Source: Sugiyamaella lignohabitans
Taxonomy: Eukaryota; Ascomycota; Dipodascomycetes; Dipodascales; Trichomonascaceae
Assembly (NCBI RefSeq): GCF_001640025.1
Contig: NC_031671.1
Coordinates: 1,674,001-1,738,000 of the forward strand
Reading direction: 5' to 3'
Length of the DNA: 64,000 nucleotides
In this document: piece after piece, positions 51,437 to 61,834 of the stretch
Layout: each line of letters begins with the position of its first letter
Position numbering within the stretch: position 1 is the stretch's first letter
Notes under the pieces: generated by a model
The model's input: the letters and a program-made list of their open reading frames with translations, nothing else
The model's database searches: none
Told to the model about the DNA's origin: nothing
Made by a program: the position numbers and the translations under genes

Positions 51437-54400
51437 ATGGCCCGCCGTCAGGTGAGGTTCGGCATCAAAGCCCAGCTCAGTCTGTTCGTGTGCGTGGCCG
51501 CCATGTTCAGTCTCGGCGTGCTGTCCGTCGCTACCGTAAGTTTACGCCAGGGGGTGGTACACTGCCTCCGGCGGCTGGGGCTGCGCCCCAGACCCCACTG
51601 CTCCTCTCGCTGCGCTCGAGTCGTTTCGTCGACGGTCCCAGCAATCTCCTGCGAAGCAGGAGCCACGGGGTCTGGGGCGGAGCCCCAGCCGCCGGAGGCA
51701 CTTTGGGGACGAGACCCATGTACTAACCAGATCAGTTTGTCAGTAACCGTTCGTTGGTGCTCGATCTGAGAAGGGACAAGTTGAAGGTGATTGCGCAGAT
51801 GAAGGCCGCTCAGGTGACCCAGGCGGTGGGGAGTTTGAATGGCCAGTCGATCCTGCTCAGTAGTAGGACGTTTGTGCAGAATCTGCTCGCTACTTATTAT
51901 ACGACGGGTATGATAGAACCCGATGATTCGAACCTGAAACAGGCTGAATTGTCGGTTGAATCGACTGACGATGTCATTTCAGCCGCTTTGTTCGCATTGA
52001 ATCTCAATCAGGTGGTACTGATTCCTAGTTTAGACGGTGTCAATGATACAGCTCCACCGGACGAGCTGCTGCCTGCGACATTTATGACTACTGAACAGCT
52101 TTCGAATTATACAAGCGTATACGACAGTTATGTTTTGGGCCCTGTGAAAGTGGGCAACCGGTTTTATATGTCGTTTACGCGACTCGTGGTTCAGAATACG
52201 GCTGATTTCACTTACAAAAATATAGGAGGTAACAGCTCGTCTGATCGAGGCAATAATATTGGCTATATCACAGTCGTGACAAGGGCAAAACCGATATTTA
52301 GCGTCATTAAAGACCCTACTGGACTCGAGTCGACCGGTGATATGGCTCTTGTACAGCTTCAAAGAGGTAATTTAGACGGCACGTTCAGTGCAAATGGGTC
52401 GTATATTTTGGGGACTTATGTCCTGCCAACCACTTTCCAGCAGACTTTGTATAATACTACGTTTGTGCTAGGGACGTATAAAGAAATCAATCCCCTAGAA
52501 GGGTTTCCTGGATCTTTTATTAATGAGGCTTCGGTTTATAATGGCAAGAATTCCGGCGGTTATGCGCCTGCGTCGGTTTTAAATGCCCAATGGACTGTGC
52601 TTATTTATCAGGATCATGAGGTTATCTATGGACCTCTTTACAGATTACGCAATATGTTACTTATTGCAGTGTTTTCCATTGGCGTGGGCATGTTTATTGG
52701 AACAATGTTCTTGTCAAGTTGGGCAGTGAAACCAATATTGAGGCTCCAATCTGCTACTGAACAGTCGGCGAATAATTCAAGTAACTCGTCGTGGCCTGGT
52801 TCGGATAAAGGCAAAAAGAAGTGGCTGAAATGGCTGACTCCATGGGTTTTCTTTAGATCATCGAATCATCGACAAGGTCCTAGAAGTCGACAGATGCAGA
52901 GAGGACCTGCTGACCCTTTTCATGATTTCTACGGAAATGAGAAACCCAACCATACTGCTGCTGATGGCCATAGCCCATTGACTAATAGCGATACTGTAGC
53001 ATGGTATGTGCCGATTCTAGAACGAGTTGGTTTACGACCCAGTGACAATCGTCGAGGCAGCGGCAATAGCAGTCTAGCCAATAATATTGGCGATAATGAT
53101 AATGCATTAGAGAGAAGAATGTCAGCGAGTTCGACAGGATTTCGAATTCCCGAAAAAGTCAGTACTCGACGACGAATTAAAGACGAGCTGACAGACTTGA
53201 CTGAAAAGTTCAACGAAATGACCGACGAGCTTCGAAAGCAGTATTCAATTTTGGAAGAGCGTGTTATTGAACGTACGAGGGAGATTGAAAGTGCTCGATT
53301 GAGTGCTGAAGCTGCAAATGCATCAAAGTCACTGTTCATTGCTAACATCACCCACGAGTTGCGAACTCCGCTCAATGGTATTCTAGGAATGACTGCTGTG
53401 TCTATGGATGAAGAAGATCCGAAAAAGATTCAAGAATCGCTTAAAATCATTTTCAAATCTGGTGAACTGCTGCTTCACTTGTTGACTGAATTACTTACTT
53501 TTTCAAAGAATCAAGTAGGAAACGAGGATTTAGAAGAGAAAGAGTTTATGATCCCCGAGGCGGTAACTCAATTGAATGCTATTTTTGGAGAGCAAAGCAA
53601 GACAGCTCAAATCGACTTGTCAATTGTCTGTGTGACAGAGGGATTGACAGATTTGGTGTTCTATGGTGATATCAACCGTATCTTGCAAATTGTCATTAAC
53701 CTCATTTCCAACAGTCTTAAGTTCACTCCAAAAGGCGGACGGGTCGACGTGACGATATCGGGTATTATCAGTAAACATGTTCGGGAATCTGTCGCTGAAG
53801 AGTCTGGTAGAAGCACTAAAACGGGTGCCAGTTCACATAAATCGTCTATTTCATCGGCCTCTCCTCTAACTTCTCGAAGAAGGTCGTCTAATGAAAGGAC
53901 TCCCAAGAGATACCCCAGCGAAGTCTTATCGGAAATTTCTGGTAAACAAGAAAACAGTACATTCACAAAAGACACATCATCCATTGAAACAGCAGCTACC
54001 AAGACTACTACTAGCAACGAGTTGGAAATAGACGACCCGCATTATCGTCAGGATATAGATGACGAGATACACGACAAGGTGACAGCATTACAACCACGAG
54101 AACATCAAACAGATGTTTCACATTCTGGTCATGAGGACCATGATAGCGATAGTCCAGACGACGAGACAGCCACAGTTATTTTCCAGGTCAGTGATACTGG
54201 TCCTGGTATTGCTCCACATATGCAGAATCGCATTTTCGAAGCATTTGTACAGGGTGAGTTAGCATTGTCACAGCGGACAGGAGGAGCTGGTCTAGGCTTG
54301 TCCATCTGTCGACAACTAGCAACGTTAATGGGAGGTACAGTAGAATTATCATCCGAGCTTGGAAAGGGGTCAACATTCACATTCAAAGTTCCTCTTCATG

Positions 54401-55281
54401 TTGTCAAAGACGGATCCAAGTACGTGTTTGCAGATTTATCAACCGTTAAAGACTGGCCTGAATACGAGGTTTATAATTTTGATACCATTGAACGACGGGC
54501 TGAAGAGGCTGTTGAAGATGTCAATTCCAGAATGGTCAGATGGTCGATGTCGAATCCTGTTCCAAGTACGGCTGGTACGGCATCATCTGCTAATAACACT
54601 GGTGCGACTTATACCGGAGAAACGGCCGGTACATCAGCAACTACAGCAAATTTAGTGTCCAACACGGCACCATCACTAGCCTCAAGAGTCTCATCCAACA
54701 CATCGATCCTATCGTCACACTTGACTCATAATGGCAAGTCGTTTGAGTCACACTCCGAGGCGGAGCAGCGGAAATCCGAGGTACCTCGACGACCTCCAAT
54801 GGCTAGAAATACGTCTCACCGCAGTCGCGAGGACGAAAAGAAGATATGCTTCCCAGTGTCGGTACTAGTTGCCGAAGATAATAAAGTTAACCAAGAGGTC
54901 ATGATACGAATGCTTAAACTTGAGGGGATCGAGAACATCACCATTGCTAACGACGGCCTGGAAGCCATTGCCAAGCTTAATGCTGCACTTGCCGACTCTG
55001 GAAAGGGATACGATATCATTTTTATGGATGTCCAGATGCCCAATCTCGACGGAATCGAGGCCACCAAGAACATTCGAAACGACATCCATTTCAACGGACC
55101 CATAGTGGCAGTGTCAGCATTTGCCGACTCGTCTAACATAGACGACTGTCTCAGTGCTGGAATGAACCATTTTCTTGCCAAACCGCTCCGCCGACCACAT
55201 TTGCATCGACTGCTCCTCAGCGTCCTCATCAAAGAAGGCCAGACCGAAGATTGCACCGCCGCCACCAAAGAGGCTAGCTAA
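51437..55281 (+). CDS. SLN1: Sln1 hybrid histidine kinase osmosensor
   Basis: Plasma-membrane two-component sensor that feeds phosphate through Ypd1 to Ssk1 (HOG pathway) and Skn7. Exon 1 (51437-51535) encodes [19 protein letters not shown] and the first transmembrane helix. The 200-nt intron (51536-51735; GTAAGT, TACTAAC, ATCAG) holds a full GC-hairpin unit. Exon 2 runs 51736-55281. The 1214-residue product has an extracellular domain with many N-X-S/T sites, a second helix ([18 protein letters not shown]), a HAMP-like linker and coiled coil. His573 lies in the H-box ([11 protein letters not shown]). The ATPase domain has [17 protein letters not shown] and GAGLGLSI. The receiver domain has Asp1131 in IIFMDVQMP. 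An AG just after the branch site at 51730 is skipped, because frame requires 51735. Confidence 0.95.
51563..51700. repeat. GC-hairpin element, full unit, in SLN1 intron
   Basis: CTCTCGCTGCGCTCGAGTCG arm (first-hairpin loop TGC), linker TTTCGTCGACGGTCCCAGCA, CTCCTGCGAAGCAGGAG arm. It starts 27 nt after the donor. Confidence 0.96.
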
Positions 55282-55345
55282 TGTACATTATTTATTATTA
55301 TACGATTGATTACGACCACCACCGACCAACGAGATACGAGGCTAG

Positions 55346-55509
55346 TGCCTCCGGCGGCTGGGGCTCTGCCCCAGACCCCGTGGCTCCTCTCGCTTCGCTC
55401 GAGTCGGGGCTTGGACCGAGGGGGATGGTTTGCTGGCACGCCCCACGCCCGACTCGAGCGAAGCGAGAGGAGCCACGGGGTCTGGGGCGGAGCCCCAGCT
55501 GCCGGAGGC
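55346..55509. repeat. GC-hairpin repeat, close inward-facing inverted pair
   Basis: Plus arm 55346-55406 (loop TCT) and minus arm 55450-55509 (end GGAGGCT), with a 43-bp spacer. It starts 65 bp after the SLN1 stop. Confidence 0.93.
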
Positions 55510-56123
55510 TCACCGGATCGAGACCAGTCAGGGCTGCGGTTCAAATGCTAGCTAACTCTGAATTATAGTTTATTTCGTGACAGGTGCATGAGCGGCTTCT
55601 TGAGTCACTGTGGACTTAACTCCGGCTACTAGTCTGAGTAAGCTAGTGGGCAGGGCTAGGAACGGAGATAGTCGTGATGCGCGGAGCGGACGACGGAGAT
55701 GCTAAACGGATGGCTTAAAAGTGGGCTAAGATAAGATTATGACTCAATTTAAAGCTTGTATTAGTCGTATACGGCAGTTCCTTTGTATTCCACCTGCATT
55801 TGCCCTAAAAAGAGTTAAATGGCGTGCCCACGCTGTTTCTCAGTTACGTCCGTGGTACATGTGTGTGGTTGCACTATAGCGCGGGCTTAACGACTAAGCC
55901 TGATTGACGATGCACCTTAGCTATCTTACGTAAAAACCGTTGGATCAACTGAAAAATTCCCGTGTTAGGCAATCGATTGGTAATTATATTACTGAGCTTC
56001 ATCCTTGTTTGGTAATTGACATCCTCGTTAACAGTTTGGTGCGCGGTCGATGCGCCAGCGGACGACGGACCATTAGTAACTTTATAGTGCATTGTGGGCT
56101 GTGAAGATGATGTCCGAAACGAA

Positions 56124-56129
56124 TATAAA
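56124..56129 (+). promoter_or_regulatory. Candidate TATA box of the MFS gene
   Basis: TATAAA lies 117 bp upstream of the ATG at 56246. Positional evidence only. Confidence 0.4.
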
Positions 56130-56245
56130 ACAGGGTCCCTGACTCGAAGTCTGGTTTTTATTTTTATTCAGTTCTCTAATCAGATCAGATCAACAGTAAT
56201 AAACAGTAACATAGAATCAGTGGTATTGGATTGATTGAAATAACA

Positions 56246-57907
56246 ATGACTTATTCTGATACATTTAGAAATACTTTTGTGGTTGACCTTCTTGAGTTGG
56301 CTGGTTTGGTTAAAGTTAGCAGCAATTTTGTGCCACAGCCTTCCAAGCCTGTGAAGTCTGGTCTGTCAAATGTTTCTCTTGATAAGGAAGAGGATAGTGA
56401 TAACGAGGCTGAGCCTACTACAGTAAGAGATGAAGAGTTGACTATTGGTGATGAGAAGAAAGAGGATGAAGAGGAAGAAGGAGTTGCTGCTCCTCCCGAT
56501 CCATTTTTGGTTGACTGGAATGGTCCTGATGATCCTGAAAACCCTCAAAACTGGCCTTCTTGGAAGAAGGGCATTACTGTGTTTCAAGTGATGCTTTTGA
56601 CTTGTGCTACTTATATGGGCTCGTCTATTTATACTCCTGGTCAGGAAGAAATCCAAGAACAGTTTGGTGTTGGCCATGTTGCTGCTACTCTTAATCTTTC
56701 TGTTTATGTTTTTGGTTACGGTCTTGGTCCTATGATCTTCTCTCCTCTATCTGAGGAAGTCAAGATTGGCAGAAACCGTCTTTACATTGTGACTTTGTTC
56801 CTCTTTTTCATATTTCAAATTCCTGCTGCTTTGGCTACTAATCTTGGTGGTCTTATTGTAGTCCGATTTATTGCCGGATTTTTGTCGAGTCCTGCTATTT
56901 CTACTGGAGGTGCTACTCTTGGTGATTTTGTTTCTAGTGAAAAGCTTCCCCTGTTGATCGGTGCTTGGGCTTGTGGTGCTGTAGCTGCTCCATCTGCTGC
57001 TCCTCTTCTTGGTGCTGCTATGACTGTTGCCAAGAACTGGCGTTACACCTTCTGGCTGTTGCTTGCTATCTGTGCTTTTACTTTCCTTGTTATGTCTTTC
57101 TTCTTTTCTGAGACTCTTCCTGCTAATGTTTTACATAGGCGTGCCAATCGTATTCGCAAGGAGACTGGCGATGACCGTTATTACACTGTTGCTGAGCTTG
57201 CTCAACAAGGTAAAGACTGGCCTTCTACTATCAAGGAGAGTCTATGGCGTCCTTTGGTTTTGATAATTACTGAACCTGGTGTGCTTGCAATGGATTCGTA
57301 TATTGCTTTGGTGTACGGATGTTTCTACCTTTTCTTTGAAGCTTTCCCAATTGTTTTTGTTGGTATCTACGACTTTAGTTTGGTTGAGCTTGGAACTGCT
57401 TATGTTGGTTTCATTGTAGGATGTGCCATGGCTTATGGAGTTCTTTTGGCCTTTATGGTTGTTATTGTCAAGCCCCGTATTATGGCTGCTAAGTTTGTTC
57501 CTGAACATTTCTTGATTCTTGCCATGTGGGTCTGTATGCTCTTGCCATTCTCTCTCTTCTTGTTTGGATGGACTGCCAAGGTTCACTGGATTCTTCCTGT
57601 CATTGCTGAAGTTTTCTTTGTTATTGGTACTTTCAACCTCTTCCAATGTGCCTTTGGTTACCTCGCTAGCAGCTATCCTCGTTACATTGCCTCTGTATTT
57701 GCTGGCAATGCCTTGGTTCGTTCCACCTTTGCTAGTGCATTCCCATTGTTCGGTCAAGCTATGTACAATGGATTGGCCATTGACGGATATCCAGTTGCAT
57801 GGGGCTCCAGTTTAGTGGGCTTTGTCACTCTTGCCATGGCTGCCATTCCATTTGTTCTATACAAGTATGGACCAGCTCTTAGAGGAAAGTCTCAATACGC
57901 CAATTAA
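56246..57907 (+). CDS. Flr1-type MFS multidrug transporter (DHA1)
   Basis: Proton-antiport drug efflux protein of the major facilitator superfamily, DHA1 subgroup related to Flr1. The 553-residue product begins MTYSDTFRNTFVVDLLELAG, a hallmark opening of Flr1-like proteins. An acidic tail of about 70 residues follows, then WNGPDDPENPQNWPSWKK and twelve hydrophobic segments. The DHA1 motif region includes PLSEEVKIGRNRLYI and ATLGDFVSSEKLPL. I chose the ATG at 56246 over an upstream TTG. Coding is T-rich at third positions compared with its neighbours. Intronless. Natural substrates are unknown. Confidence 0.93.
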   Translation: MTYSDTFRNTFVVDLLELAGLVKVSSNFVPQPSKPVKSGLSNVSLDKEEDSDNEAEPTTVRDEELTIGDEKKEDEEEEGVAAPPDPFLVDWNGPDDPENPQNWPSWKKGITVFQVMLLTCATYMGSSIYTPGQEEIQEQFGVGHVAATLNLSVYVFGYGLGPMIFSPLSEEVKIGRNRLYIVTLFLFFIFQIPAALATNLGGLIVVRFIAGFLSSPAISTGGATLGDFVSSEKLPLLIGAWACGAVAAPSAAPLLGAAMTVAKNWRYTFWLLLAICAFTFLVMSFFFSETLPANVLHRRANRIRKETGDDRYYTVAELAQQGKDWPSTIKESLWRPLVLIITEPGVLAMDSYIALVYGCFYLFFEAFPIVFVGIYDFSLVELGTAYVGFIVGCAMAYGVLLAFMVVIVKPRIMAAKFVPEHFLILAMWVCMLLPFSLFLFGWTAKVHWILPVIAEVFFVIGTFNLFQCAFGYLASSYPRYIASVFAGNALVRSTFASAFPLFGQAMYNGLAIDGYPVAWGSSLVGFVTLAMAAIPFVLYKYGPALRGKSQYAN

Positions 57908-58262
57908 TAGGTTAGAATCATCATTTGCATTAATTATTTATTTATAGACAATATTAGACTAATAAAACTTAATATTTTAACTTTTTCCTTTTCTTCTTAT
58001 TATGACTACTATCAGATGAAGATAAGCAAATTTTCGTAAAACTGCCTCCAGAGGACTCCAGAGGAAGTATATTCTATTGTTTGTTGGGAATTACGAGGGA
58101 GTCAGCTGTTTGATTGGGAGTACTGGTAAGGATCTACCTCATTTTACCCCTGAGCGGTCCCTGCATGAAGTAGTAACAGTAGCCGCGCGTACACTGCATT
58201 GTATCTACACAAGCATTGTTTACTCTCGACCTCAGTCGACAGATATTACACTATGAATAAAA
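57908..58262. other. Intergenic between MFS and SPF45-like genes
   Basis: AT-rich with no repeat copies. It is the only upstream space for the SPF45-like gene. Confidence 0.65.
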
Positions 58263-59298
58263 ATGTCGGACTTTCAGTATATGATCTTATCAACTCTGAA
58301 GAACATTTAGAAGAAGAATCTAGCCAATCGGTAACAGTTGGTGCGAAGGAACTAAAATCAAGCGGTTCGTAGTAGACTTTACTTTGCATTTACGCAAATT
58401 GTTCTTTAATATTAACATTTCTCAAGCTTTACGTTTCCGGCCAGTTAAAAAGGCGGTTAAGAAAAAGGATGCCCCAAAAGAAGTGAAAGATGTCATTAAC
58501 AGTGATGAGAATAAGGAGGGGAAACAGGGTGACCAGCCAAAATCACAGCTAGTTTATTTTGCTGAACCTGTTGTACACAAGCCAGTCCAAGAACAGGAAC
58601 TTGAGGATGCTTTTGAATCCCGGGTTAAGGACCAAAAAGAGCCAGATAAAGTGAAAACTAAGAACGAGGCCAAGAAAACCGAAGAATTGTCTTCAACTTC
58701 GCTACCACGACTGCATTATTATGCAGAGCGAGAAATAGTACCAGGCATCGGTGCTAGTAGAGCAGAGTATACACTGTGGACAGAAGACTACGATCCATTA
58801 CACCCTAATAGCTATCATGATTATAAAGAAAGCGAGGAAAAACTAGCAGAAGATCAGGATTGGCTAGATTATTTGCTTAATTTAAGGGCTGAGAGGGACA
58901 GGGAGCAAGATGGAAATGTTCGATATGGTCTTGACTACGGCAGTAAAGGGTCTGGCGCAAATGAATCAGAAGACGAAGACCAACTGACGTCAAAAGAAAC
59001 TGAAGCTGAAACTGGTGATCAAGAAGAGCAAGGAGAAGACGACAATATCGACGAGGAGGAAGAAAAAGAAGATGTAACTCTCAATCAAAAGTCGGCAACA
59101 GTACCACCCGGCGACTCTTTTGCAGCTAGTCTGTTAAAGAAATATGGCTGGAAGCCTGGTAAAGGTCTCGGAAAGTCATCAAACGGCATTGTACGTCCTC
59201 TGGTAGTTATAGCGAGCAAAAAACGCCCAGGATCAGGCCGGATAGTCCAGAGTCGAGGACGCAAACGGCAGAAGAAACAGCGAACTGTACCCTCATAA
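58263..59298 (+). CDS. SPF45/RBM17-like G-patch splicing factor (5' end unresolved)
   Basis: G-patch protein resembling RBM17/SPF45, a spliceosomal factor. It is secure from about 58426 to 59298: LRFRPVKKAVKKK, then YDPLHPNSYHDYK (compare the YDPMFPNDY block of SPF45), an acidic stretch, and the G-patch (SFAASLLKKYGWKPGKGLGK and SSNGIVRPLVV), ending with a basic tail. No C-terminal RRM/UHM is present, unlike human RBM17. Upstream, the frame GLSVYDLINSEEHLEEE resembles the SPF45 N terminus (SLYDDL). The only nearby ATG (58263, ATGTCGGA) is one base out of that frame, and the donor site of the expected intron ending near TTAAC...CAAG (58425) is not clear. Exon structure is therefore left open. 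Confidence 0.7.
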
Positions 59299-59360
59299 AA
59301 TTGCATGTCCCGACAAATTTCCAAACTTAATATTCTTGTTCATTTTTGTCTATATATACA

Positions 59361-61283
59361 TTACAAATGTGAGCGATTGCGGATAAGCATGCTAAGATCA
59401 TAGATGGCCAACTGACTCTGGCGGGAGAAATATCTCCACCAATTGCTAATTTCAGCTACCATACGAGATATCGACCAGTTACCATTAAATTGTCTGTCAA
59501 TAATCTCACGACCCTCGTGATATACAGTACGTGCACAGTAAGTGGCCATAATTAAAAAAGTTCTTTCGGGCCCTAGAGGACTTGCAAGCTTTTCATCAAG
59601 ATATCTAGTCAAGTCATTTGTTTTGAGAATCAATAGTACGATTCTTGGCATGGAATGAAGCAGGACCATGATCTGACTCAATAATCCACCTTCAGCAATA
59701 GCATCAGTCATATGTTTGATTTCGTCCTCGCTACGCTTGGAAATGACATTTTTTGTTGCATTTTCGAAATCCCTACCAGTGATAGCTGCTGAAAAGAGTC
59801 TGAAATTATCATCATCAATACCAGCAAATTCCTTAGCATAATATCTCATTTTTGGCTCGTCGCCGTCAAGAAGGGCTAACCAGAAATGTGCATAGCTTCT
59901 CCGTAAATTAGTGGGTACATCTCTGTACAAACCGTGGTCGTAGAGGATAATTTCAAAATTGTGTTTACCACCCTTGTGAGGTATTAATGACAGATTGCCA
60001 GGATGTGGGTCACAGTGAAGGCCGACTCCAGGAGTGAAGATCATATTGTTAAAGATGTGCGACAAACAAGAGCTCACTTCACTGGGTGAAATATTATGCT
60101 CTTTAAGATACTCTTGGTCGTCTAATCTGCCTCCTTGTAGGAATTCCATGACCAAAACACGTTTATGAGCACTGATTACTGTGGGGATACGCAAAGCGGT
60201 TGCATTGTAGAAATCTTTGAAATACTTTTTTGTATTCATAGCATTCTTTGCTTCCTCCCGAAAATCAAGCTCAACAAAAATAGACGCTTGCAACTCGTCA
60301 CCCAGCCAAGATAAGGGGTATTCTGGGAAAAAATAGTCAATCATAGAAAACACTACTCGAGTCATTAAAACGTCCAGAGGAACAAATTCCTGCAGAGATG
60401 GATGTTGTACTTTGACTGCTACTTGTTGGCCGTTCTCTCGTAAAGTGGCTTTGTGGACCTGGGCCAATGAAGCAGTTCCTAAAGGTTCGGTATCAAAAGA
60501 TGAGAATAAGTCATCTAACGAAACTTTTCCTTTCGAGTCTTTGAGAAACATTTCTCTAATCGACTCGAGTGAAGATTCAGGACATTGGTCTTGTAAAGGA
60601 ATCATAGCAGAAGTCCACTCTTCAGGGAAAATATATGTCAAGGCAGCCAAATGCTGACCAAGTTTAATAAAAATACCAGCATTCTTTTCAATAGCTTTGC
60701 GTGTTATCAAAGCACATTTCTTGTGGCATTCTGACAACGCTTCTAAGTATTCCTCATGTGTAGCATAGTGTTGATTAAGCGTATGGCGATAAGCTCTGAA
60801 ACATTGAATGCAAGCTTTAGTGACCGTGGATATTCTCTGACCAGCAAGAACTAAATGACGACTACCAGTAGCGAATTTGTCGTTGGTATTATACAAAAGA
60901 GTAACACCCAATGTAGTACCTGCTAACACCAGGAAAACACTCCGAGGCCAGTATTTACGTTTTCTGTTCGTATTACTACTGACTTCAGCAATTTTAGAGG
61001 GGTCAACAGTCGCATTAATTGCTGCTTGAATATTAGCAGTGTCTGCCAATGAACCAGAAGTGATACCTCCAGTTGGGCGAATAGTGCTTCCAGTAGTTGA
61101 GCCTTTAATAGTCTTGTTGTTAGTCTTTGAAGTACCAAAGTTTCGTATCGTTTTAATTTTCAAATACTGTTGGCTTTCATAACACGAATAAGTCAAACCA
61201 CGAGTCGGTGCCAAAATCAACGATGTCGGACGAGCACCAGCACCCAGTAGCTGGAAACATCTTGACCGAGGCAAGTGAAACAT
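59361..61283 (-). CDS. MCP2: Mcp2-type ABC1/ADCK mitochondrial atypical kinase-like protein
   Basis: Member of the ABC1/ADCK/UbiB family. Yeast Mcp2 (ADCK1-like) sits in the mitochondrial inner membrane and affects lipid homeostasis. The 640-residue product has an Arg-rich presequence and one helix (about 112-130, SVFLVLAGTTLGVTLLY). The family signature KLGQ is at 207-210, the Ala-type nucleotide loop is GTASLAQVH (269-277), and Lys291 is in VAVKVQHP. Later motifs are HCDPHPGN and a DHG in place of the usual DFG. Intronless. It converges on the SPF45-like gene with 62 bp between stop codons. Confidence 0.92.
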   Translation of the reverse strand: MFHLPRSRCFQLLGAGARPTSLILAPTRGLTYSCYESQQYLKIKTIRNFGTSKTNNKTIKGSTTGSTIRPTGGITSGSLADTANIQAAINATVDPSKIAEVSSNTNRKRKYWPRSVFLVLAGTTLGVTLLYNTNDKFATGSRHLVLAGQRISTVTKACIQCFRAYRHTLNQHYATHEEYLEALSECHKKCALITRKAIEKNAGIFIKLGQHLAALTYIFPEEWTSAMIPLQDQCPESSLESIREMFLKDSKGKVSLDDLFSSFDTEPLGTASLAQVHKATLRENGQQVAVKVQHPSLQEFVPLDVLMTRVVFSMIDYFFPEYPLSWLGDELQASIFVELDFREEAKNAMNTKKYFKDFYNATALRIPTVISAHKRVLVMEFLQGGRLDDQEYLKEHNISPSEVSSCLSHIFNNMIFTPGVGLHCDPHPGNLSLIPHKGGKHNFEIILYDHGLYRDVPTNLRRSYAHFWLALLDGDEPKMRYYAKEFAGIDDDNFRLFSAAITGRDFENATKNVISKRSEDEIKHMTDAIAEGGLLSQIMVLLHSMPRIVLLILKTNDLTRYLDEKLASPLGPERTFLIMATYCARTVYHEGREIIDRQFNGNWSISRMVAEISNWWRYFSRQSQLAIYDLSMLIRNRSHL

Positions 61284-61834
61284 ATTTCACAAACCACTAC
61301 AAGATTCGAGAATAGACCACTAAATAACAATGGACCGTGTGCCCTATCTGCCAAATTTCACAAGTGTCACTGTCAGTATTGGAAAGATTTGTCAGCCAGA
61401 AGTAGAAGTAGATATTCTATCCCTGAAATGAGATCAATCTCCAAGTTAACCTTCATATTAAATGCACGTGAAAGAAAGCACAAAAACAGCTGCTTATTGA
61501 AAATCTGGTGAACTGACTAAAGGATTCGGAAGCACACTATCGTTGTTCTCATCACAAAATTCATCATCAATTCCAATAGAACATATGAATGTACAGAATT
61601 GTGTGAATAACTATTATAGCTCATAAATTAGCAGTCATAAATTGAGCTACAAAACCTTTGACGAACTTATAAACGTAAAGCGGTTACAAGGCTGTGCGAC
61701 GCAGGGCGGATTTTGATGCTGATCTTTCAGGTACCGCAGCGGACCTAGCTTCAACAGAACTACATCATACATCGTAATCTCGTTTCACTTTCTGACGGTT
61801 CTCATTTCTGATATTAGAACAAGTCGCTTCTGCG
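61284..61834. other. Intergenic between divergent MCP2 and KTR-type genes
   Basis: No repeats, RNA genes or long ORFs. It presumably holds both promoters. Confidence 0.7.

Larger units (their letters stand above)
55282..56245. other. Intergenic between SLN1 and the MFS gene
   Basis: One inverted repeat pair just after SLN1, then about 700 bp of unassigned DNA. The 72-codon minus ORF at 55874-56092 shows no family feature. Confidence 0.6.

Noticed and set aside
55874..56092. 72-codon minus ORF upstream of the MFS gene
   Set aside because: No recognisable motif, no splice or promoter support, and length compatible with chance.
58384..58425. Start of the SPF45-like protein at the first residue of the open frame (58384)
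   Set aside because: That position is not an ATG and the preceding 14 residues look like intron sequence ending at TTTCTCAAG.
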